Positions 44,750 to 57,400 of a stretch of DNA of 64,000 bases are shown here, in pieces; within the stretch, counting starts at the first letter, position 1; every line of letters begins with the position of its first letter. The translations under genes were made by a program, and so were the position numbers. The stretch is taken from NCBI GenBank assembly GCA_014905825.1, contig JACGCN010000020.1:1-64000 (forward strand), written 5' to 3'. The notes beneath the pieces were generated by a model. The model saw nothing but the letters and a program-made list of their open reading frames with translations. It was not told where the DNA came from and did not search any database. The DNA comes from Lyophyllum atratum (lineage: Eukaryota > Basidiomycota > Agaricomycetes > Agaricales > Lyophyllaceae).

Positions 44750-47700
44750 CTACGCAAAGTTCAACGCTAACAACGCATCGTACCCATCAACATCCACCAA
44801 GTGGCACAGGGAATAATTCAAGACTGACCTGTACTTTCTGGCCATAATATGACTTCTTCTAGAACGTCAATATCATGGGCGGACCAAAATTTTCTGTCCG
44901 TCTCCGGTATGGAGCGTTCCATTACTGTGCTCTGGTGTGAAGAACATCTCTGGTTTTACGCCGTTTATGTCTTTCAAGCGAAAACAAGTCACCTAGGACG
45001 CACGAGGAACTTTCATCACGAGGTGCGAGGCAAGGTGGAGCTTGGGGCCACTTTGGAAGGGTGTCACTTGGAGCGTCTGGACACCGAAAGTGTCTGCGAT
45101 TCGATGGTATCTGTAAGCCGCTATGGAGTCGCATCGAATATGAGGTCGCAGTTCCGTAAGGGTCATCCTCAGGACTAGCAGGCCAAGCGACTAATCAAAG
45201 CTAGTAGGCAGCGAGGAAGCTGGAGTCGAAGAGTTGTGATGTACATCTTGTGGGGAAAGCTGACTCGTCTAATCATCATAAGAAGTCGTAGGTCATGCAA
45301 TCGCTCATGGATAGAGAGTACCATGTTCTTGAAGGGTTTCGGGAAGTCTGTGATAGGTGCTGAATGCGGAACCTTTGTTTCTGTAACTTCCTAAATGTCG
45401 TTCGCCAGTTGGAGTTGGGTTGAGGATACGGGTAAAGATGACTTACATTGAGATAGAATACCCCTCGTCCTGGACCGTTATGCGGGTGATGGGGCAACGA
45501 AAATGGGTATGGGAGATGTCAAACTGCCGACGATATGGCGAGTGATGATCTGATCGACATATTTTACGGGGATGTCAGCAAGCGCGACTTACCAGAGATA
45601 ACTTGAGTGAAGCTTGAAACCGATTAACAGAAATCGATATGATAACCTCAGTTAAGAATGCAAGATTCTGTTTGCTGTTTGGCTAGTACGAAGTGACAAG
45701 TGTTCCGAGCATCGCATCGAAAATGATGGGCGGTTGTTTGGCAAACGTCGGCGGGGCAAAGAAACAGAAACCCATTGAACCACCACCACCATATCCGTTT
45801 TGTATCCGTTTCCCCGCCGTCTCCAAGACCGGACCTGTTGTAGAATGTCTGCGCGATTCCGAATACACGTCTACACAACGTGATAGTCGGCGGTCAAGTT
45901 ATCTTGCTCCAGGTCGGTCCTGCCACTGCTACCGAGGTCGATCCCACTCCATCTTCAAGCGCACGTCATTCGGTTCTAATTCATGTTGTTTAGAGCCTTA
46001 TGCATTTATGCATTCTGTCCAGCCTCTGACCGCGCCTAGTGTCCGACCAAACTTCGTCATCCGAGCCCGGCCTGCTGATCCTTCAGCTTCTTCCACCCCT
46101 CCGCGTTCCCAACCGCACGGCACTTGGCGTGAACCGGGTTCCCCTGTCGCACTCATCATGCGTCATCTTTAGGAGGAAGTTTTCGTGAAGAGCAGCTGGG
46201 TCCGAGTGTCTGGGTTTCGTCAGATGGATAACAATTGGGGGTGTCGTTGCCCTTCCGCCATATTCGCTACTCTGGCCGCTCTTCCGCACACCCACTGGTA
46301 CCGCTGTCACTCACATTGACGAGCAGCCCCAGAGCCACTCGATCCCATCCCGCATCCGGTATCTCTCGCGTCCGAACACACCGTCCCACGTCGCTCCTTC
46401 TTGCAAATCCCCTTATACCATGAGCCCATGCCTCTCCCGCCCCCACCCGCTCATCCCGCCCTCAACCCTGCGGTCTCCTCTTGTACCGGATCGCATGATG
46501 CGATATCGCTTTGAGAATCATCTCGCCATCCTCGCCCTTGGACTTCGGCGTGACCATACCGCGACTATCGCCTGACCTCCACCTACCTCACCGCTCAGCC
46601 ACCGGACACTGGATTCAAAAACTTGAATAATCGACATACCATTCCCAGCGCTTGGTCCTTCCCCCCACATGGGAGGCCCGACTTCGTCACCACCTGCGAA
46701 AGGCTTCCCAAGACCCGGTGTCGCTGTTCCATCCCGTGTTTCTCGTATTCGCTTCACATTGCTGAACGGGGGCGTCCGGGATCTGGCGTGACCGAGGACG
46801 ATGTAGGTGGTGTGGCTGCCTAGGATGAGCATCTAGTGGTGCATACGGAGAAGGCAAGGTGGTAACAGAAGACGACTGTACGTGCTTCCTTCCCTCCCCC
46901 ATACATCTCACTGAACACGTCAACAGCACCGCGCTTCTCCCTGCGGGACATTGCTCGCGTCACAACGTAGGCAGACGATGAAGAAGCGGAGCAGACGTTA
47001 AAAGGTTTCCCAGGCAGGACATCGCCGTTTGTAGACGTGCTTTACGAAGGCGTATGGTCGTCCCGAGAGGGGAGTGATTGCGTGTGTAGAATGAAACCTC
47101 TTCGAGGAGTGGTGGGAGATCCCGTCCATCGGCGTTTCGGGACACCTGTGTATGGAATCGAAGGTGGATTCGAGGGGCCACAAAGTTTTTGTCAGGAGAA
47201 GCAGGGCTAGAGCCGGTGCCCATACATTGGTTCAATCGGATGGACCACAATCAGCGGAGTGTGGGTCAAACCTCCCTGGCACCATTCCATATCCTGCCCC
47301 CTCCTCTCTCATGATCCACTCCAATTTGCACCGTTATACCACACTTCTTGAACAGTCACAGCGCGGCAAACCAATCCATCGCCTCCCATCTTCAGAGATG
47401 CCAGAAGGTCCAGCACTGGCACACGGTTTCAGGTTTCTTGTAGCCGACGTCCCTGCTCAACGCTAGTGGCAGTAACACACGCCTCCTCACTTCCCCCATT
47501 TCGACTCCTCCTTCCGCTCGTACTCGTGGCAGTACCATCTTCTCCTCCTGTCCTAGATCACGTGATACAGCCTCGACATTTCCTCCGCGCCCACCCACTG
47601 CTTTCGTCTTCAAACCCCAGAACCTTGAACAAGCACACCGTCACCAAGGTCTTGACTCTCCATTGCTCTGAGGCCCTCGCCCCGATAATCGGCGAATCAA

Positions 47701-48485
47701 TCATGGTGCCCTGATCGTGCTTGGACACGGACTTCGGCGGTGAAATCGAGGAACCTCTATCGGGAAGGCTGGAGAGGTCGGGTGGGATCGTGATTGGGGC
47801 CGGTTTTTTAAGCAGGGTGGATGGGAGTGGAGTAGTTCGTGGTGGGAGGGAGTCATCGCAGATTTGGAGTGATAGGCTTTGGCTGCTCTTGCACGTTTCT
47901 CGTCTTCTGGGAGGGTTGACGACATCGGTCGATGTGTGCATTATGCCTACGCTCCGGATGCTATCGAATCTTACACCTGTTCCGGCGTGAAAGTTTCGAG
48001 TCTACGTCCTGCTGCGTGTTCATTATATGAGGCTGCGTTGTCAGTACATCCAGCGCAGCGAACGCGCTGGTCCCTTTACGTATGAGGAACGAGCAGCATG
48101 GAAGGAGGTGGTATCGTGCTCGGCATGTTGGAGTGGGTGTTGGCTCGGGGAGCGGGAGCGAAGTGGCGCTGAGACGCATGACTCGTGAATGGTGGAGGTC
48201 CATCCATCTAGTGTCAATCGAGGAATCAGATCCATTCTTTGGGGAAGTATTCCAAGCAGTCTGTGTTCGAATATCGACGAAAGGGGTCTAGCGGACACAG
48301 CATGGTACTTGGGACAAACGACAGTTCCCTGTCAGTCTCATGAACTTTCGTATTTTACCTTATGAGATAATGCCCGCGTACACGATATTGTCAAAGTGTG
48401 GGGGAAAGTGGGCGCAAAAAGGACATATAGATGTACACATCATGAAAAAGTCCATTCAACAGTACATGTCTCTGCATAAAGCGCT
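44750..48485. other. 3.7-kb stretch without a supported gene
   Basis: Numerous short ORFs, some Ser/Pro/Arg-rich (for example minus strand 47558-47941), none with a domain or reliable splice chain. The first part may contain the lost N-terminal half of the 7-TM gene. Confidence 0.4.
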
Positions 48486-48515
48486 ATCTATGTCGTCTCG
48501 TGCCTGCATAGAAGA

Positions 48516-49730
48516 TTAAGTTAGGGCATCCACAAGCGCATAAAACGAGCACGTACCATGATGCATTCTCACCGAAGAATCGTTGTTGGAGTTCGAGACC
48601 ATATGCGTCGACACATTCCCCGAGTTAGTGTTGATTACGCTGCCGCTGTAGGTATTTTGGTCTCCACCGATGCTTCGTTTGAAACCAGGACCTCCCGGCG
48701 GTGAATAGAAGCCAGGCTGATTCGCGTAGAAGGGATACGTAGATGGGAGATTGGAAGGCATGAACGGTCGTTGACTTGGATACGTGGATTGTGGTCTGGA
48801 AGGGGTGGAGTATACACCATGCGGCACGAAGCCATGACGTAGGGATGGACTTTGGGAGAGATATGGTACGTTTGACGTCGACATCGGTACGACTCCTTTC
48901 GCGCGAACTTCGCCATGTGGACCCCGGCGTGTCGTTGGATCCGATTTAGTATCAGTGACCTCCGCAACCCTCTTCGATTGAGGTGCAACGGCCAGCGAAG
49001 GGCGCTGTTTTGGTGATATAAGTACAGGACGTTCTCTGTTCATGCGCGTGATTTTCTCCTGAATCGAGGCTAGGGTGTCTTGTATAGAGATACTTGACTT
49101 GACCTATGGTTACGGTTGTCAAAGAGGCTACGAAGCGAAGAGAAACAGAAATACTGACGTTGAAAACATCCAAGGATTGTCTCAATCGCTCGCGATATTC
49201 CTGTATCGCCCCGGCATCCGATTTGTGCTGAATGATTCTGACAAGTTTGCTCTTTGACCCTTCTGACCTAGCGTATCTATAGATCTCGTCTAACGTTCTG
49301 TATTACAATCGAGGAGTAATGAGATCGATGTCGAACGAACGGCGAAGAAAACTGACCTAGCCAGATCTTTTACATGGGTCACATGGGCGGGCATAGTCGC
49401 CGCCTTGCTGTTCGTCTTTTCGTCCTTATATCGCGACAAAATGATATACACTAGTGCACATGCGTCGTTCGCAAGCCGTCTGAAAGCCTCCTTGTTGCTT
49501 TTCACATCCTAAGTCCAGGTTCCGGCAATTCAGATTTCTAAAAGCAAACAGAAGAGCCAAAATACCTGGACGATGTTGACGATACTCAGAGCAGCTCCAG
49601 CCACTTCCTGCAGGTAGGGCAAGGTCGTCCATTCCGCAGCCTCCGCGAGCGTCGACAACACGACCTCCGATGAATCCAACGCTATGCCGAGCTTTGGAGA
49701 CTCTTTGGACCTCGACTTTGCGTTGCGCAT
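48516..49730 (-). CDS. MLKL_NTD/HeLo-like helical protein, paralog C
   Basis: Intact 347-residue protein from exons 49730-49566, 49508-49357, 49297-49159 (139 nt) and 49103-48516. It is the closest relative of copy B in the helical part: IALDSSEVVLSTLAEAAEW, LPYLQEVAGAALSIVNIVQ, SNKEAFRRLANDACALVYII, LDEIYRYARSEGSKSKLVR, SIQDTLASIQEKI. In place of the charged helix of B it has a Pro/Ser/Tyr-rich linker (YPSQRPFMPSNLPSTYPFY). The C-terminal motif YSGSVINTNSGNVSTHMV then NSNNDSS lies at about 304-328, preceded by GGDQ. A GTACGT donor after MHHG with an acceptor near 48506 would give an alternative end at 48484. Start MRNAKSRSKE is chosen by alignment with copy B. Confidence 0.8.
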
Positions 49731-50258
49731 CGTGGTGGGCTGTAGGTGGTGCTTCTGACTGCGCTTCCTGTCCAACATGAGAACCCTGCTGGAGGTGAAG
49801 CATAAACGTAAGCTATCAAGATCCAAGACGAATCGCCAGCGCAGGTAGAGGCTGCTTTACATACAGGATGACACCTCATCTACGTCGTCGAGTGTACGGT
49901 CCGTCCAGGTTTGTCCACGACTTGCACGAAAGTAATAGTGTGCTCCTTGTATCTTGCCTCGAGGTAAATATATATGCACAGGCGCTTTGTTGGCGCTTAA
50001 GTACTCCATTCCGAGTCAGAAACTTCAATGCAAACCTAGGTACGGCAGATCCACAGGACAAGCTCGGAGTGGCTCTTAGAAGACAATGTCCAAAAGAAAA
50101 TGTCCAGGTGTGACACTTGCAGGGAAATATCATTGGAAATCCGTCAAAGAAAAGCGTACCAAGAGGTCGTGGGTCAATAGAAGGATCGTCACTACTTTGT
50201 GACAGGAACCCCAGGGTTGTCACATTTTCCCGTAGGGTTTGCCACGTCATAGGTGAAA

Positions 50259-50935
50259 GTCCCGACATTGGAAATTCTGCGCCAGGCCTCCGGCCGTCCG
50301 GCCGTCCGCGTCAGTCCGCGCCTTCATTCTCAGCCAAGACTTCAACTCCGACGTTATTTTCCGATCCACCAAAACTCAACAACTTCACGGTCGTCCGTTG
50401 TACCTCCCCGAAAGACACTTCCACAGCACATTTCTGGTGGGACACAAGTGTCGAAGCTTCAGAACAGAAGGTTTGTGGGACTATTATTGAGACAGAATTT
50501 ATGTAAAACATTTGTTATCTTCCCTGTACTTTTATTTGTACCTATCCTCCTTGGCTACTTTGAAAAATTTGGCCTTGAACATAATCCGATAATTATGGTC
50601 AGGAACGAGATCTATTCCAAATTCTGAGGGGAATCCGTAAAAAAGTGTGATTGCAATCGCGTCAACAAAAAGATGCGACTGTCGAGTGAATTTCACTCTG
50701 AAATATGAGATCACCCCTCATGATTGCTCAGGATTCATGTTGGTGTTGAGAGAAACGCGGCATTGCATGTATTATCACTGCAAAGAAACATTAGAGCCAT
50801 CCGGACCAAGTTATCCAACATAAATGGCTTATACTTAAGTAGATAGCGAGGAGGTGAGGCGGACTGGCGCGGACAAGGGCGGACTCGGCCGGACAGGGCG
50901 GAGGGGCGGAGGGGCAGAATTTCCAATACCGGGAC
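50259..50935. mobile_element. Candidate non-autonomous inverted-repeat element
   Basis: The ends are inverted repeats: GTCCCGACATTGGAAATTCTGC at 50259-50280, and its near-complement (20 of 22 bases) at 50914-50935. Both ends are followed inward by GTCCGG/GTCCG-rich stretches (left 50290-50320, right 50860-50910) that also pair in inverted orientation. The interior has no transposase-like ORF. A clear target-site duplication was not found. Could be a MITE-like or other foldback element. Confidence 0.5.
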
Positions 50936-53285
50936 GTCCTCCGTCATAGAGTGTATCTTTCCACCATTCCGACAAGTGAAGATCCCATTCATGAGTCAAA
51001 CGGATTTTCCTGGGACCTAGTGTGGCCTGCTCCTCTGTGAGTATCTAGAGTCCCCTTCCTTCCCCCAACTTGATTCAAAATGTGTCTAGGTAAACAGGAG
51101 ACGGCATGCGCTGATGGAGGTCTCGCTCTAGGATGGATGCTCCGGTGCCGGAAGAGGGGACGGGGTTAGTATCTGTGGGTTATATTTGATCTCTTCACTC
51201 TGGTATCATAAATGACGTCTCCTATCCTCTAGAATTTAGTAGAAAGCCACATGTCTCGTCGAATTCCTATCACATGTTAGCAAGACAGGTAATTCGAGGG
51301 CTCGACCAGTCAGGTAATCATATCCGGAACTCATTTTTTCTCGATGAGTAGGAGTTGCTCGACCTTTAAGCTTGACTCGACATAAAGGGATGGACAAGCC
51401 GAACTGCTGGCAGCGCCGGAGGATGACAGTCACTGAACACATGCCTTGCGTCGTAGTTTCGCCCGTGTTGATGTTGGTATAAGTTGCGCACCTCAGACAT
51501 TCCTCTGTTCCGGCTCGCCGGAGAGGCTGGTGGCCTGTCTTTGTCAAAGACATCCGAGCCATTCCGCCTGTAGATCGCATCGTCTGCATTTCTGATTCCC
51601 GCGTCTACTCTTGTTTACCAACTGCTCAGTGCTATCCGGACCTCATGTCATGAAACAGCAGCCTGACAGGTATACCCCGAATAGATCTAGCGCTGGACGA
51701 TCGCGCCCGTACACTTATCATGCCGAAAAACTCTCGCAATCTGGACCCATGGACATACGAACGCCTTGTACCTGCCTGATGTTTATCCCTCCAGGACAAC
51801 AGAACATCGTCATAACGGATGGACTATGCGAACAAGATTTCCGGCGATGCTACATCATAACCACTCGAAAAGACTCATCCGGCATCTCAAACTAAGTATT
51901 CCCCGGAAACGATTGCCCATCCCGCCGTGGAGCTCGGAGCGCTTTTCTGCACACCATGGGCGGCACCAAATCTTGTCTATGGTTCTGGAATTCACGATGT
52001 ACGTGATGTTTCCGTGCCTGTACCCAGGAACGGGATGACAACATGAAGTCTCTGCACTTCCGCAGATGTCATAGATCCCGACGGGTCCTGCCGCGCTCGT
52101 TCTTTTCTATTGTAGAACATGGGTGGGTTGATCCCTTGCCTCTATAACCACCCCGTACTTACCCACACCTTACGCTTACAGCTACTTGTACGAGATGTCG
52201 AAGCTCTTGTCAAAGCTAAAGAAGAAGATCAGGAACGAAGCTACCGCCGCACCACTCGAGAAAGCCGTGATCGCTTAGAACCTCCCTTAGATGTCTTCCG
52301 AGTCGGTGTTCCATCTTGTTTTACCTTCGTCACCCATTACTGATGCCGATCACTCACAGCTCATTCTGACAAGGTCCGCAGACAATAGAGTTGCGGCTGG
52401 CGCGGACCAACTCGCAAAATGGGAAGCTCGGAACGAAAGCCCGCCCCCTTATGACGAAGCCCCGTACCCACCGGCCGTGACGCAGGATGGTCAGAGCGAG
52501 GGTGGTACGATGAGAGAAACAGTTGAGGAGGTGGGCGCTGATAAATCGATGACCTCCGAGGAGGCAGTCGGTGAGAGGGCTCAGAGGGCAAGGGCAGAAG
52601 AAGGAGCGAGTGTGTGGTCGTCTGAAGTACACAGACTCAGTGTTAGTTGCAGCACGAACCCATACCTACACCCATTCCCCCTCGTCATCGCTTCAATCCT
52701 CTCGATCCCCGTCTAACATTTCCGAGGCCCCAATCTCCGCACGGCGTTCTCACCGCCGTCCAGGGGAACCAGAACAGCTATTACTGGTAGCGTCATCAAT
52801 ACCAACTCTGGCCATTGAACAATAATGTTTGTTGAAGCTTATCACGGTTCGTACTTATCTTTCTTGAATCGAGCATCTTCGGCACTATCCAAAATATACC
52901 CTTTCTCGTTATTCTAATGTACAGTCGAAGAACCATACACTCGACGCTTAATTCCGCGATATCGCGACCATTTACACTGGACAGCGGTATATAAAAACGT
53001 GGTGAATACATTCTGCCCCGCTTCCGTAAGCCTGACTATCATTATACCATTACGACTTCCAGAGTATATTAAGCATTAGTCTGAGGCGGCTCATGTCGAC
53101 GACGATGTGTACGATGCGCAATCCCAAAACTGTCCGAAATAAGATAAATACTAGGAACGGGGCGAGATATGGCATGCCTGGGAAGACCCTGTAGAGTCCG
53201 CGCAGATACTGGCCTGGGACTAGAGGAATAAAGCTACCTTGATCTTCCTCTCCCTGTGGGACGGTATCAGAAAATATATCTCCGA
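50936..53285. other. Gene-poor region
   Basis: No firm gene. A plus-strand open frame near 52370-52716 has a good acceptor (CACAG) before LILTRSADN and contains two PPxY/PxY-like motifs (SPPPYDEAPYPP), as in cytoplasmic tails bound by WW-domain proteins. I could not connect it to an upstream exon with confidence. Confidence 0.35.
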
Positions 53286-54461
53286 TCAGATCCCGATGGA
53301 TGCACCGTGTTGGGCAACCATAGAGGTCTTGTTACCTGAGTTTGAGATGACGCGAGTTGTCGTGTTTCCAGAATTGACATTGACGACACTACCAGAATAG
53401 GTGTTACGGCTGCCAGCGACCGAAATGAAACTCTGGTGCGGGAATAGCCCAGGAGGCATCGAGTAGGCGCCAGGAGGTGTGAAGTATACATGAGGCCCGA
53501 ACTGACTTCCCGACGGCCGGAAGGGGTTCGACGTGGATAAGGCCAGCCCTCTGGGGTCGTGTACTGCCCACCCGGCCGGTAGGTCATTTTGCTGTATTTG
53601 AACGGTAGTAGAAATCTCTCGTGTCTGTCGACGTTCTCTCTGGGTCACCTCCTCACCGATCGTTACCTCGTCAACGTCTGAGGGCTGCGTTCGAGCCTGG
53701 GCGTCGTGCACATCTCTGCCTTGAGGTTGCAAATGATTCAGGACAGACACGGATAAAGCTTCATTCAACAATGATAATGTATGCTGCAATGTTGATGTTG
53801 TAAGTGCTGAGCGACTATAGAGTGTAGAACACTAACGCTTAGATGAGACATGAAACGTTGCAGCCGGTCGCGGTATTCCTGTATTAGCCGCGCATCGGTC
53901 TCGCGCCGAAATCGTAGAACGCATATGTTCCTCAGCACCTGCTGTTCGGTGTAATCGCAGATCTCTTGTAAAGTACTGGAAGCGTAGATTATGGGTAAGT
54001 ACTATCAAGGAGTTCTTGAAATTTTCTTTACTCACTGTGCTACGTTTTCCACGTTGACTAGGTGGTCGGCTGAGTTGAAATCACCGGACTCGGACAGTAA
54101 CATGCAGATGTCTACTACAGAGCGAGCGTCTGTCGCGAGTCGTCGAGACGCTTTCTTGTTGAATTTCACGTTCTGTACGGGAAACGGTGGTCAGAACATC
54201 AATGGTAATGACTGAAGCCTTGCCACAAACCTGGGATAATTCCTCAATTCTTTGAGCAATATGGGCAGCATCCTGCACATCGGGCATAGAAGTCATATCT
54301 GCAGGGTCGTTTGACGCTCTTCGATCGGAGACTTCTGGAGTGATTCTAAGGATGTGTGGCGATGGGGACCCCTTTCTCGTTGTCCAAAAGATAAAAGTTA
54401 AGTTTAGGGCATCCCACGTTCCACCTTTATAGGTAGAGGATCCCAAGCATGTACGAAGCAT
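53286..54461 (-). CDS. MLKL_NTD/HeLo-like helical protein, paralog D (start uncertain)
   Basis: Exons 54172-54036, 53975-53837 (139 nt) and 53783-53286 join in frame with the same phases as copies A-C. The first exon ends at 54231 (VQDAAHIAQRIEELSQ, matching QEAARLAQRLYEMVEIQ of A). Later parts: NVKFNKKASRRLATDARSVV, LQEICDYTEQQVLRN, IQEYRDRLQRFMSHL. The linker is Gln/Thr then Pro-rich. The C-terminus carries YSGSVVNVNSGNTTTRV then ISNSGN, close to the very end. No ATG lies at the position expected from B and C; an ATG there is in another frame. The coordinates use an upstream in-frame ATG (MLRTCLGSS), so the N-terminus may be non-native or the gene inactive. Exons 2-4 are firm. Confidence 0.65.
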
Positions 54462-57400
54462 GTATACCTCCCCTGGTGATGCTTTGCCCGAAAATAACGC
54501 TTGATCGAACGTCCCGGTAGTCTTGAGATACAAAAACTAAGGGTCCGCCCAAAGCCAACACAGTATTGTATCTTTTTAAGGAGTTCTCCGCGCCAGTCGC
54601 AAGACGTCAATCATTTAACACTGTGTAGGAATGAGTTCAGATGAATTACGACTGCCGATAGAGTTAAAGTGACTTGCTTCGAATAGATATTGGCCAAGTT
54701 GCGCTCTTCTACACAGACGCGCGTGGTCCACCGAACTCTGTATGCAACACTGTACCAAGGCCACCACACGGCAATCAAATGGTCAGAGATGCCGAGATAG
54801 AGCTGAGGAGTTCGTATACGTAAACGCGTTCCTTGAAGCAGTCTAGAATCGCCAGACTCAGACATGATGATGTACATATGAACATCATCGCGGCTTCATG
54901 GGACATCTCCAGAAAAGTACTTCGTCGCTGTGGCAACCGTATTCCTGTAGCATTGCTCTTGACCACTGCTCTCTGCAACCGAAGAGCTCGATACCTTGGC
55001 GCCACAGCCGGCTTGAGTTTTCGAAACCCAAGGAACGAGAAGTGTTGGGGACGATTCGACGTGCCAGGAAATAACAAAGGCATTGTGTTTAGGAAATTTA
55101 GGACAAGACGGCGCCTTCTCTTTAAGATAAAATGAGTTATATCGAAAAGCACGGAGAGGGGTGGTGAGGACACCCACCCATTTGTCGCCTACATTCCTGG
55201 TCCTCCTTCTGTTGAACTAGATCGCGATTGATTCTTCTGATTCGGCCCCGTTTTGGAAGATCCTATAAGGGTCACAGCTGCTATTTTGCTAATATCAGTA
55301 GACACTTGAATGGGTGGGACACTCCTGCGCACTCACAATACACATTGTATGCATACCATACTTGTAATAGACCATACACATCCCCATAGGCTAAGCGGTG
55401 CCAGCAAACGCCTATGTGGTTGTGTCTAGGACTCCCGGGTACATTGAGAACACTATGTTTACTACTTCTCGATGCCTTCGATATGTCACAAGGTGCCCAG
55501 GACAATATTTTGATGAAACAAACCCTGAAAATATTGTGAAGGTGCTCTTTGTGCGATAACACTATGATAAGTGAACATATGATGGGCCAAATTCTGTATT
55601 TTATTGAAAATCATGGTGTGAACAAATTCAGAATTCATTTTCTAAAGATATGTAAATAGCCTTCACAATATTTTCACAATATGATCAGTGAAGATTTCAC
55701 AATATGATTACAATATAGTCAGGTAGTCAAAATATTTTTACCATATCTTTACCATAGTTTGGAATACCTCGCTATATTGTGAACATATTATGAAATGTTC
55801 ATTGATCATATTGTAAAAATATTGTGAATGTTTTTTTACATTTCTTTAGGGGATAAATTCTGAATTTGTTCACACTATGATTTTCAACAAAATATAAAAT
55901 TTGCTTTACTATATATTCACTTATCATAGTAGTGTCATGCAAAGAGCACCTTCACAATATCTTCAGGCTTTGTTTCATCAAAATATTGTTCTCAGCACCT
56001 TGTGTGTCCAATGTTTGTTGTACGTAACATCTCGCAGCCATCGAAGATCATGATACGTACTTCATACATCAACAAATCAATGCATGGGGACGATTGATAG
56101 ACGCCATTGCGTAGAACTACGGGCTGCCCCTCTGTAGCCCAGCAATCCATATGGTGCTACGGCCGACTCGGAAAGCATCAGGCATGCTCGGAAATATGCG
56201 AAGCTCAAGCGCTCTATGAGCAATAGAATGTTGCGCACCTTCATGAGCGGTAGGGAGGTGGTGGGACTAACATCAGACGCCCTGATACGGTCGACATCCC
56301 GACCGTGGATTCTATCATCACATGCCATGCAGGATCTTCCTCTCCGTACGGACATGCAAGATATCGCAGCATAACACAGAAACCACATGGAAAATGAGGT
56401 TCTCGAGCATGCTGCATGTGCGCTGCGCTGCCTTCGCTGCCTCAAATCGCTATCCCCCCGCAGCTGAGAGATTGATATACCATGACTTGCATGACATTCC
56501 TCTTCCTCTGCCTTGATCCGAGCTGTGGCCAAGGAGGAACAAAGGATTACAAGACATCTGTGGAACGCAGATCACAATGAGGGAGGAAAATAAGAGTGCA
56601 TCGTCCTTGCACCTGCGAGCGTGGAAAAGATGCACGAAGCGCCACAGCGCACGATGGATGAAAGAGAAAGAGAAAGCCTTCAATCATGTTCTCAGACAAA
56701 CGCGTCTGCGGGCGGCAAACTACGCTAGGCTTTCAGGATGAATGAACTTGGCCCGGTTACGTCGGATGTCGATTAGACTAGCAGAGGATGACAGCAAACC
56801 GCTCAGTCCGAGTCATCTACTGACGCCTCATCAGCGATTTCGAGATGGAGGAGGAGGGGGAGGAGGAGGAGGCTATACTGACACGGTCGCCAATTGGAAC
56901 AGCCAATTTTACCAATTGAGACCTCTTTCAACATCGGTGAACGTGCCTCCGTATACACTGGTATTTTGTGCATATGAGAAGGCCAAGCGTCGAATACCTC
57001 ACCCGATAGATCGAAAGTTGGTTGTTGATGATTGCGACTTACAAGCCGTCCCGCCTGCGTCCCGCAGTCATTCACCGTCGACTCGGACCATGCTGCTTCC
57101 GAGTAGTCGCCGGCTTTGGTGCGGCCTAAAATATGACATTATTTATCGCCCTTTATTTGGGTCGAAGGTTTGTTGCTGTCAGGTTCAGGTTGAGCACATG
57201 GAGCGGAGTTTTAAAACAAAACAACTATTTTTTGATTCAGGTTCAGTTTCGTAAGGTTTTGGATACTGGGCGACATACCTTTTGTGAGCATCACCCCAGC
57301 AGCAGCGGCAATGGCAAGACCCTCCCTCGCGGTGGCTGAGAGCGACTTTGTGAGCGCGAAGTATGTATGACATCATGTCGCCGCGCATTCCGACGAGTTG

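Noticed and set aside
47558..47941. Ser/Pro-rich minus-strand ORF
   Set aside because: Composition alone is not enough; no start context, introns or homologous motif.
56742..57254. Plus-strand ORF with a poly-Gly run
   Set aside because: The Gly run comes from a GGA/GGAGG microsatellite; the rest has no coding signs.
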